Of a stretch of 22,693 nt of DNA, positions 6,937 through 13,499 are shown one piece after another. The stretch spans positions 1-22,693 of the forward strand of contig CALCNS010000209.1 in assembly GCA_937897315.1 (NCBI GenBank), in the 5' to 3' direction. This DNA comes from an uncultured Bacillota bacterium. GTDB taxonomy: Bacteria; Bacillota; JAAYKD01. The translations under genes and the position numbers were made by a program. Position 1 is the first letter of the stretch. Every line of letters starts with the position of its first letter. Under the pieces are notes generated by a model that saw nothing but the letters and a program-made list of their open reading frames with translations, did no database searches and was not told where the DNA came from.

Positions 6937-7470
6937 ATGCCCCGTCTGATTCCTTTCCAAGGGAAGCACCCCCAAACGCACCTCAACACCTTTGTAGCAG
7001 AAGGTGCTAAGCTCATTGGTGATATTGTTCTAGAGGAAGGGGCAAGTATTTGGTATAACTGCGTGGTACGTGCCGATGTCAACGCAGTTCGCATCGGGCG
7101 CTTCAGCAACATTCAGGACAACTCTACCATCCATGAAGAAAGCCCCCGTGCCGGGCACAATGATTCCGGCCACCCAACCCTACTCGGAGATTTTGTCACT
7201 GTAGGACACGGATGTATATTGCATGCCTGCACCATAGAAGACTATTGCCTCATCGGTATGGGCGCGATCATCCTCGATGGCGCGGTAATCGGCAAAGGAT
7301 CCATCGTTGGAGCTGGAGCGGTTGTTACCAAGGGAACCATCATACCCCCATTTTCTGTTGTGCTGGGAACTCCGGGTAAAGTGGTCAAAACCATGTCCGA
7401 AGATTCTCTGCAAGAGCGGCTAGAGCATGCGAAACACTACTGGCAATTGGCCCAGCTTCACAAAGGATAA
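6937..7470 (+). CDS. Gamma carbonic anhydrase-family left-handed beta-helix protein
   Basis: A 177-aa hexapeptide-repeat protein of the YrdA/PaaY/CaiE group, which forms trimers with metal at subunit interfaces. The three metal ligands are all present: His66 (NSTIHEE), His91 and His96 (VGHGCILHAC). Hexapeptide turns run from about 18 to 150 (for example GDIVLEEGASIWYNCVVRAD), followed by a C-terminal helix. Relatives are carbonic anhydrases, or thioesterases, or have no known activity, so the function is only nominal. AAGGAGG precedes the start. It is probably co-transcribed with the RdhA-like gene. Confidence 0.88.
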   Translation: MPRLIPFQGKHPQTHLNTFVAEGAKLIGDIVLEEGASIWYNCVVRADVNAVRIGRFSNIQDNSTIHEESPRAGHNDSGHPTLLGDFVTVGHGCILHACTIEDYCLIGMGAIILDGAVIGKGSIVGAGAVVTKGTIIPPFSVVLGTPGKVVKTMSEDSLQERLEHAKHYWQLAQLHKG

Positions 7471-7484
7471 TTTTCACAAACGAC

Positions 7485-7513
7485 TTGACAAGCAACTGTA
7501 TCGGTCTTATAAT
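7485..7513 (+). promoter_or_regulatory. Consensus sigma-A promoter of the GntR-ABC cassette
   Basis: Exact consensus TTGACA (7485-7490), a 17-bp spacer and TATAAT (7508-7513), 15 bp after the preceding stop codon. Such a strong promoter in front of a repressor gene fits tight negative control. Confidence 0.9.
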
Positions 7514-7550
7514 ACACTTAAGAACTGTGTTATAAGATTAATACAGTTGC
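7492..7550. promoter_or_regulatory. Nested palindromic operator over the GntR-gene promoter
   Basis: The outer arms GCAACTGTAT (7492-7501) and ATACAGTTGC (7541-7550) are perfect complements. The inner arms TCTTATAATACA (7505-7516) and TGTGTTATAAGA (7526-7537) match at 11 of 12 positions. Both dyads share one centre near 7521, close to the predicted start site, and the inner left arm contains the -10 box. Binding by the downstream GntR protein would block transcription. Confidence 0.75.
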
Positions 7551-7591
7551 TTTGCTTTTCTGAAACATCTCTTGTAGGGAGGGGGATATGC

Positions 7592-7975
7592 ATGATTTCA
7601 TTTGATTCGTTTGTCATGGAAGATGGATCTCCCATTTATATGCAGATTCTTCTTTATATCAAACGTGGAATCGTTGCAGGCAAAATTCTGCATGACGATG
7701 AGTTACCCTCTAGGAGATTGTTGTCTTCCTTGCTTGGCGTAAATCCAAATACCGTGCAAAAGGCTTACAAATTGCTGGAAGACGAAGGATTGATCCGCTC
7801 CCAAACCGGTGCAGCATCCACCATGTGTTTGGACGAAAACAAGATAGAATTCGTGCGCCGTGACCTGCTGGAAAGAGATACCCGTAATGTGATTCGAACT
7901 ATGCGACAAATGGGCGTTACTCAAGAACAAGCAATACGACTAATTGAACGCTTCTGGAACGAGGTGGAATCATGA
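7592..7975 (+). CDS. GntR-family (YtrA-type) repressor
   Basis: A 127-aa regulator. The start at 7592 gives MISFDSF and has GGGAGGGGG upstream. The N-terminal winged helix is typical GntR: SPIYMQILLYIKRGIVAGKI, then LPSRRLLSSLLGVNPNTVQK and a wing with GLIRSQTG. The C-terminal part is only about 50 residues of helix, as in the YtrA subfamily, which controls ABC-transporter operons in response to cell-envelope stress or antibiotics. Its stop overlaps the next start (ATGA). It lies behind a consensus promoter covered by a nested palindrome, so autoregulation is very likely. The inducer is unknown. Confidence 0.9.
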   Translation: MISFDSFVMEDGSPIYMQILLYIKRGIVAGKILHDDELPSRRLLSSLLGVNPNTVQKAYKLLEDEGLIRSQTGAASTMCLDENKIEFVRRDLLERDTRNVIRTMRQMGVTQEQAIRLIERFWNEVES

Positions 7976-8697
7976 AGAAGAATCTTTCGGTGTTCATCCT
8001 GATTGTGCGTAATTCATTCTGGCGGATTCTACTTGTACTTTTGACGATGTGTCTTATCGATGGGTTGATGTTCTTTACAGACGTAGACCTGCTACATGGC
8101 TGGTCCATCAGTTTAGAAGAATTATTGAAAGACAAGCCTTTTCTCATGGGTTTCATGATTGCACTTCTATGGATCACGAACATCTTAACCTTATTTGGTA
8201 GTGGAAGAGTCAACAAAGAATTTTATACTCTAAAGCGTTTACAACTATCGGAGAGCCAAATTTGGTTTTTGCAAGCAATACATCATGCCCTGTGTTATTT
8301 GCTTTTATTGATTGCGGAAATCGCCTTTCTTTTGTTCTTGGGGCGGTATTACGTAACAACAAGCACTTATCAAGTATCCGGCCCAATATCGGTACTCCAA
8401 GGATTTTCTACGAATCACTTATTGTACAATCTCATACCCTACCATAACCTATTGCGCTGGTTTAGAAATCTGGTAATGGTAGTTGGCTTGGGCATTACAT
8501 CGGCGACAGAGCCAGTAGCCAATCGAAGAGGAATTAGTACATACCTTAATGGTCCGCAATTGCTGCTTACCATCATTGTTTTTATCATTGACATTAGGTT
8601 TTGGTTTTTCGATCTACTGGTGATTTTCTTGTCTGGGTTTTGGGCAGTGAAAGCCGTAAGCTATGTAAAGAAAGGGGATGAAAAGAGTGTGGCATAG
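7972..8697 (+). CDS. Polytopic membrane protein, probable ABC permease subunit 1
   Basis: A 241-aa integral membrane protein with about five to six hydrophobic segments, including ones near residues 16-36, 58-76, 105-128 and 197-230. I recognise no specific family motif. Its identity as a transporter subunit rests on position: it overlaps the GntR gene by 4 bp and is followed by a second membrane protein and an ABC ATPase with overlapping ends. This is the arrangement of ytr-like regulator-permease-ATPase operons. The substrate is unknown. Confidence 0.7.
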   Translation: MKKNLSVFILIVRNSFWRILLVLLTMCLIDGLMFFTDVDLLHGWSISLEELLKDKPFLMGFMIALLWITNILTLFGSGRVNKEFYTLKRLQLSESQIWFLQAIHHALCYLLLLIAEIAFLLFLGRYYVTTSTYQVSGPISVLQGFSTNHLLYNLIPYHNLLRWFRNLVMVVGLGITSATEPVANRRGISTYLNGPQLLLTIIVFIIDIRFWFFDLLVIFLSGFWAVKAVSYVKKGDEKSVA

Positions 8698-9157
8698 ATT
8701 AGAACGCTATTCCCCTCCCGGGTATGAATGGAAAGAAGAGTTAAACCTGATAGTAGGATATTTTGTTGTAGCTGTTCTCATAAGTTTTTGGTTTTTCCGG
8801 GAATTCCAATCAGCCATGAACCTTGTTTCGCCTAGTGCATATATGCCACCTTTTGAAGTCCTAATCAAGAAATCTTTTTTTATGATTAGATTTCTACCCT
8901 TCCATATGGCTCGGTATATTTGGCTGCGCTATCAGTACTTTAATAAAGAAACAAAAAGTATTTATCTGATGCTACGATTGCCCAGGAGGTTTGAATATCA
9001 TTTTAGATGTTGGGCGTTACCTGTGATTTTCATTTTATCGGCAATCTTACTATCTATGGTGACTAAAGCGATATATTTCTTATTCTATACTTACATGGTC
9101 CCTCTCTCCGCCTGGCCACCTGGTCAGAGTATGAATCTTTGGAGCGTGATCTTATGA
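8678..9157 (+). CDS. Membrane protein, probable ABC permease subunit 2
   Basis: A 159-aa protein with clear membrane segments near 25-43 and 113-135, and a weaker one around 58-72 (IKKSFFMIRFLPFHMARYIW). It is short for an ABC permease, so it may act with the preceding protein as a half-subunit. The start is uncertain: ATG at 8678 sits directly after AAAGGGG with no spacer, while GTG at 8687 would give a normal 9-nt spacing. Either way it overlaps the previous gene, and its stop overlaps the ATPase start. The family is not recognised. Confidence 0.65.
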   Translation: MKRVWHRLERYSPPGYEWKEELNLIVGYFVVAVLISFWFFREFQSAMNLVSPSAYMPPFEVLIKKSFFMIRFLPFHMARYIWLRYQYFNKETKSIYLMLRLPRRFEYHFRCWALPVIFILSAILLSMVTKAIYFLFYTYMVPLSAWPPGQSMNLWSVIL

Positions 9158-9876
9158 TTGAATTGAAGAGGGTTAAAAAGTATTATGATGAAACCTATGC
9201 TTTGCGCGACATCAATCTGCAACTGCCCCGTGGTGAAATTGTGGGACTGTTCGGTGAAAACGGAGCAGGTAAGACCACCCTTATGAAAAGCATTTTAAAT
9301 TTTATCGATTATCAGGGTTCTATCACACTGGACGGACAACCCATAACCACGAAAAATATCGCTCAGCTGTCCTTTGCCACCTCAGAACACTCGTTCTTCC
9401 CCAACTTGTCTCCAGCTGCACATCGCGATTTTTACCAAATGCATTTCCCCAAATTTTCGCACAAACGCTTTCAAGGGCTCATGGAGTTCTTTGAATTACC
9501 CATGGGAACCGCTTTAAAGAAATTTTCTACAGGTCAAAAGAATCAATTCGAAGTGATTATGGCTTTGAGTCAAGGAGCAGATTATATCCTTATGGATGAA
9601 CCCTTTTCTGGTAATGATATTTTTAATCGTGAGGACTTCTACAAGGTGCTTTTAGGAATTCTGGAACCTCACGAAACCGTGCTTTTTTCCACTCACTTAA
9701 TCGAAGAAGTGGCTGGGTTCATTGGCCGGGCGGTTTTAATTCGTAAAGGCCAGATTGTTGGGGATGTCTCATTAATGCAATTGGAAGAAGAGGGCAAAGA
9801 TCTCGTCTCCTATATCAAAGAAACTTATCATTACAAACCAGATCGAGTCAGCAAAGCGTTGAAAGAGTTGACTTAA
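9154..9876 (+). CDS. ABC transporter ATP-binding protein
   Basis: A 240-aa nucleotide-binding subunit. Walker A is GENGAGKTT at 34-42, the signature is a divergent FSTGQKNQ in place of LSGGQ, Walker B is YILMDEP, and the H-loop His is in FSTHLIEE. The short length and divergent signature are like those of YtrB/YxlF-type ATPases that serve GntR-controlled exporters. The start at 9154 (ATGA overlap with the preceding stop) is preferred to a TTG at 9139, and GGAG at 9141-9144 gives good spacing. With the two membrane proteins it makes a probable exporter for an unknown substrate. Confidence 0.93.
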   Translation: MIELKRVKKYYDETYALRDINLQLPRGEIVGLFGENGAGKTTLMKSILNFIDYQGSITLDGQPITTKNIAQLSFATSEHSFFPNLSPAAHRDFYQMHFPKFSHKRFQGLMEFFELPMGTALKKFSTGQKNQFEVIMALSQGADYILMDEPFSGNDIFNREDFYKVLLGILEPHETVLFSTHLIEEVAGFIGRAVLIRKGQIVGDVSLMQLEEEGKDLVSYIKETYHYKPDRVSKALKELT

Positions 9877-9907
9877 CAAAAATACTGCATGTAAAAGGAC
9901 ATAAGCA

Positions 9908-9940
9908 AAGGGCTGCATCCATAAAGTTGCAGCTCTTTTT
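9908..9940 (+). terminator. Intrinsic terminator after the ABC cassette
   Basis: The stem GGGCTGCA / TGCAGCTC (one G-U pair) closes a 10-nt loop and is followed by TTTTT. It ends the GntR-ABC operon. The remaining sequence up to 10028 holds no promoter I can call with confidence. Confidence 0.85.
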
Positions 9941-10028
9941 AACGCTGTACTAACACGCGAGAGCATTTTTATACGGCATACTCACACCGAATGGCTTACT
10001 ATCAAGTTAACCAAAGGAGGGAAATCAT

Positions 10029-10331
10029 ATGGAAGAAAAGTACTTTACCTTTATTTGCACCCTAAAACGCTTAATACAAGATAAAGAATTTAAAGAGTGT
10101 GAGGTTTTGCTATCCTCACTTATGTTTCAGAATCCGCACGATGCCGTTCCTCATAACCTCATGGGGCTGGTTTGCGAGTATCAGGGTAACCATGTTTTGG
10201 CAATGAAGCATTTTCGAGCAGCGTATGCTTTAGACCCAACCTACACCCCATCATCATGGAATATGGAATACTATGGTAGATATAACGAGCACAAGCATTG
10301 CGCTTTCTTAACATTGGAATGCAAGCTGTAG
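10029..10331 (+). CDS. Small TPR protein at the head of the potassium operon
   Basis: A 100-aa soluble protein with one clear tetratricopeptide-like repeat (PHNLMGLVCEYQGNHVLAMK, then HFRAAYALDP) and a less clear helical pair before it (LKRLIQDKEFKECEVLLSSL). AAAGGAGGG precedes the start. It lies 16 bp before the RCK_N gene and runs the same way, so it is probably the first gene of the trk operon. A protein-protein contact role, for example with the RCK subunits or the kinase, is inference. I do not recognise a named family. Confidence 0.75.
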   Translation: MEEKYFTFICTLKRLIQDKEFKECEVLLSSLMFQNPHDAVPHNLMGLVCEYQGNHVLAMKHFRAAYALDPTYTPSSWNMEYYGRYNEHKHCAFLTLECKL

Positions 10332-10347
10332 AATAGGATGAGATAAT

Positions 10348-10761
10348 ATGTTTCTTATTATTGCCGGTTGTACTCAAGTAGGAGCTTTATTGGTGAAAAA
10401 GTTCGTCGATACGGGACACAATGTTGTGGTTATTGACCGTGACAAGGGCAATTTTGATTACCTTGAGACGGGTTGCAATTGTTTAATGATTCATGGAATG
10501 CCTATTGATGAAGATGTGTTAAAAGAAGCCGGAATTGAAAGAGCAGATGCACTCATAGCAGTAACCGCAGAGGACAATATGAATATTATGATTTCTCAAA
10601 TTGCCAAACACTTATATCATGTCCCGCATGTGATGATGCAAGCCAATCACCCAGAAAGACAGGCTGTCTTAAGTGCTAAGGGACTACACATGATTTGCCC
10701 GATTGCATTAACTGCGGATCATTTTTACACGTCCTTGTTACAAAAGGAGAATTCTATATGA
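10348..10761 (+). CDS. Stand-alone RCK_N (TrkA-N) domain protein
   Basis: A 137-aa Rossmann-fold protein related to the nucleotide-binding half of TrkA, without the C-terminal RCK_C domain. The N-terminal glycine motif is altered: FLIIAGCTQVG has Thr where the second Gly of G-x-G-x-x-G is expected. The acidic residue that holds the ribose, in VVVIDRDK, is kept. ERADALIAVTAEDNMNIM matches the conserved RCK_N core. Its stop overlaps the full trkA start (ATGA), so the two are made together. A regulatory partner of TrkA in the gating ring, possibly with weak or changed nucleotide binding, is likely. Confidence 0.85.
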   Translation: MFLIIAGCTQVGALLVKKFVDTGHNVVVIDRDKGNFDYLETGCNCLMIHGMPIDEDVLKEAGIERADALIAVTAEDNMNIMISQIAKHLYHVPHVMMQANHPERQAVLSAKGLHMICPIALTADHFYTSLLQKENSI

Positions 10762-11426
10762 GAATTATGATTATTGGTGGAGGAAATGTTGGATTCTATT
10801 TAAGTAAAACGCTAATTGCCAGTAAACACAAAATCATGATTATTGAAGAGAATCCAACCCATTGTGAGAGGTTGGTATCCAATCTGGATTCCAAATGGGT
10901 CGAAGTGTTTTTAGGGGATGGAACAGAGGTAAATTGCCTAAGAGATGCAGGAATTCATCATGCTGATGTGTTAATTGCGGTCACGGGGTATGATCAAAAC
11001 AATTTAGTGGCTTGCCAACTAGCGAAAGACTATTTCGGCGTGAAAAAAACCATTGCAAGGGTTAAGAACCCCAAAAATATTAGGGTTTTTGAGAAATTGG
11101 GTGTGGACTCAGTAATCAGTAGTACAGAGAGCATAGCCAATGTCATCAATCAAGAGCTGGAGTGGAATGATGTGAACAAGCTAATTCGAGAGCACTCCTC
11201 ATCCTTGCGTTTGCGAGAGGTACAAGTTCGTCAAGCTCCCTGGCTCATTCATCATCCATTAAAAGACTTGGGTATTCCGAAGGGGATTATCATTATTGCC
11301 ATCCTTAGACGGGCACAGGCCATTATTCCTAGCGGAGAGACGATTTTACAAGAAGAAGATAAGATTATTCTTTGGGGAGAAGAACAACTAATCAGTGATT
11401 TTTTACACATTCTCTCAGCAAATTAG
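10758..11426 (+). CDS. trkA: Trk potassium uptake regulatory protein TrkA
   Basis: A 222-aa cytoplasmic regulator that forms the nucleotide-binding ring under TrkH. RCK_N covers about 1-135 with an intact MRIMIIGGGNVG motif and IIEEN as the ribose-binding strand end; an RCK_C domain covers about 140-220. The start at 10758 is preferred to 10695 because of the AAAGGAGAA site and the ATGA overlap. E. coli TrkA has two N-C halves in one chain; this one has a single pair, as is common in Gram-positives (KtrA/TrkA type). trkH follows 11 bp on. Confidence 0.92.
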   Translation: MRIMIIGGGNVGFYLSKTLIASKHKIMIIEENPTHCERLVSNLDSKWVEVFLGDGTEVNCLRDAGIHHADVLIAVTGYDQNNLVACQLAKDYFGVKKTIARVKNPKNIRVFEKLGVDSVISSTESIANVINQELEWNDVNKLIREHSSSLRLREVQVRQAPWLIHHPLKDLGIPKGIIIIAILRRAQAIIPSGETILQEEDKIILWGEEQLISDFLHILSAN

Positions 11427-11437
11427 GAGTGTTCTGC

Positions 11438-12946
11438 ATGGTAATTGAAAAACCGGTTAAGCGTATTTATCCCATGCTCTATTTTATCGGCATTATTATT
11501 GTGGTTTTGGGTTGCTTACAACTCGTACCTTTGGTGGTTTCGCTCATTTACAAAGAAAGATTTATCAGTAGCATTTTTTTGGCTACCGCATCGTTTACGA
11601 TTTTAGTAGGAGAAGGCCTTATGGCCATAGGGTACCGATATCGGTCTACTAAACTGAGTTTTGGCGAGGGCACTGTCGTTGCGGCGGGAGCTTGGCTGTT
11701 GGGAACTATGCTCTGCGCGCTACCCTATTATTTCTCCGGTTCGTGTTTATCGTTTATTGACAGCTGTTTCGATGTCATGAGTGGCTTAACAACGACTGGA
11801 TTATGCTTAATTCAAGATATGGATCACCTGTCAAACGGAATCAATATGTGGAGGCAAACCCTTACTTTCACCGGAGGGCAAGGTATGGTGGTCCTGGCAC
11901 TGACTTTCCTGACAAAAGACCAAAGCAACGCATACAAAATGTATGTAGGAGAAGGAAAGGATGAAAAGTTGTTTCCAAATGCAGTGAGCACGGCAAGGCA
12001 AATCTGGAAAATCAGTATATTTTATTTGATAATTGGTACAGTTGTGATGACCTTTGCTGCAAGATCTGCGGGACTCGCTTGGGATAGAGCTTTTTTACAT
12101 GGGATGTGGGTGTATATGTCTGCATGGAGTACCGGTGGATTTGCTCCTATGAGTCAGAATATTCTGTATTATCACAGTAGTTTGTTTGAATTGTGTGCAG
12201 TTGTTTTTTTTGTAATCGGGTCTTTGAATTTTGCTTTACATCATGCAGTTTTGTCCGGTAGAGTATCTGAGATTCGTAAGAATATTGAGACCATCACTTT
12301 TACCATAAGTTTTATAATCTTATCGAGTTTAGTGACAGTTGGCTTAATGAAAAACAATGTATACCCAGATTTACTTGCTTTCCTTAGGAAAGGACTCTTT
12401 CATTTAATCTCAGGGCAAACTACTACAGGCTTCATGACGGTATATGCAAAGCAATTCTATTATGAGTGGGGGGATATCGCCCTGGTTGCAATGACCATAG
12501 CTATGCTCCTGGGGGGGAGCGCTTGTTCCACTGCCGGAGGTTTTAAAGCATTACGTATTGGAGTCATCTTTGAGACCTTTAAAACCGAAGTCAAGAAACT
12601 GCTTTTGCCGGAATCTCGCATTGTTGAATACCGTATACATCATATAAAAGAGATGATTTTGTCTGATTCCCTTATACGAAGTTCCTTTCTTATTGTAACA
12701 GCATACCTGGTGACCTTCACGGTTGGAACCTTAATTACTCTGTTGTTTGGCTATCCGTTGACGATGGCCGCTTTCGAGTCTGCTTCGGTAACCGGAAACG
12801 TTGGTTTATCCATTGGAGTAACCTCTACCTCCATGCCATTACTCTTAAAGATTACTTATATCATTATGATGTGGCTTGGTCGCTTGGAATTCATGTCCAT
12901 CTTTGCATTAATTGCGTTTATTCTGAAAGGTGGGCTTAAGAAATGA
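11438..12946 (+). CDS. trkH: TrkH-type potassium uptake channel
   Basis: A 502-aa integral membrane protein of the TrkH/KtrB superfamily, the ion-conducting subunit. Four pore-loop motifs are visible in order: MSGLTTTGLC, MSAWSTGGFAP, ISGQTTTGFM and ASVTGNVGLS. The third repeat is followed by GGSACSTAGGFKALRIG, the conserved gating-loop region. About ten hydrophobic helices are present. The start at 11438 has AGGAG at 11425-11429; a GTG at 11429 overlaps that site and is rejected. The last codon overlaps the next gene by ATGA. Confidence 0.94.
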   Translation: MVIEKPVKRIYPMLYFIGIIIVVLGCLQLVPLVVSLIYKERFISSIFLATASFTILVGEGLMAIGYRYRSTKLSFGEGTVVAAGAWLLGTMLCALPYYFSGSCLSFIDSCFDVMSGLTTTGLCLIQDMDHLSNGINMWRQTLTFTGGQGMVVLALTFLTKDQSNAYKMYVGEGKDEKLFPNAVSTARQIWKISIFYLIIGTVVMTFAARSAGLAWDRAFLHGMWVYMSAWSTGGFAPMSQNILYYHSSLFELCAVVFFVIGSLNFALHHAVLSGRVSEIRKNIETITFTISFIILSSLVTVGLMKNNVYPDLLAFLRKGLFHLISGQTTTGFMTVYAKQFYYEWGDIALVAMTIAMLLGGSACSTAGGFKALRIGVIFETFKTEVKKLLLPESRIVEYRIHHIKEMILSDSLIRSSFLIVTAYLVTFTVGTLITLLFGYPLTMAAFESASVTGNVGLSIGVTSTSMPLLLKITYIIMMWLGRLEFMSIFALIAFILKGGLKK

Positions 12947-13434
12947 AGAAGATTCCACTCGTACTCATCCTGTCTCTTTTATGCTCCAATGTGGTAAAAG
13001 CAGGGACACTGCCCACGTATACTAGTATTGAACTCATTGAACAAGCCAAATCATTGAACCAAACAGAGGTTATTTATCAGGGAGAAGTGATTGGAGATGT
13101 TCTTTTCAGAGGAGAACAGGCATGGCTAAGTGTGTCAGATGGGGTGAATGCTATTGCAGTTTATGTACCCATTCAGTTACTTCCCGAAGATTTGGCGCTT
13201 GGTCGTTATCTCTATACAGGAGATATCATTTCTGTAAAAGGGATCCTACATCGTGCTTGCCAAAATCATGGAGGAGATTTGGATCTTCATGTTTCATATT
13301 TGGAACGCACGAGTCTTGGTTATCCACAAGAAAGGGAGTTTCCAGAGTACATTTGGATCATAGGTGGAGTATTTAGCGGTATTGCTCTGATTGGGGCGAA
13401 TTATTTAAAGAAAAGGCATGAAGTCAGTGAATAA
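12943..13434 (+). CDS. Exported, membrane-anchored OB-fold-like protein
   Basis: A 163-aa protein with a signal peptide at 1-21 (MKKIPLVLILSLLCSNVVKA), an extracytoplasmic domain of about 45-125 that looks like a small OB-fold barrel (VIYQGEVIGDVLFRGEQAWL, AIAVYVPI, GDIISVKGILHRAC), one C-terminal transmembrane helix at about 138-158 and a basic tail KKRH. It overlaps trkH by 4 bp, so translation is coupled. The role is unknown; an extracellular partner of the channel or of the sensor kinase is inference. AAAGGTGG lies upstream of the start. Confidence 0.75.
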   Translation: MKKIPLVLILSLLCSNVVKAGTLPTYTSIELIEQAKSLNQTEVIYQGEVIGDVLFRGEQAWLSVSDGVNAIAVYVPIQLLPEDLALGRYLYTGDIISVKGILHRACQNHGGDLDLHVSYLERTSLGYPQEREFPEYIWIIGGVFSGIALIGANYLKKRHEVSE

Positions 13435-13499
13435 AGCTAGAGAAAGTGATATACTACAGGTATTACGGTCAAGAACATGTTAGAAAAGGAGGGGATTGG

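Noticed and set aside
13446..13499. An N-terminal extension of the KdpD-like kinase from a GTG
   Set aside because: The added residues do not look like a USP start, and a strong AAAAGGAGGGG lies inside this stretch just before the ATG at 13500.
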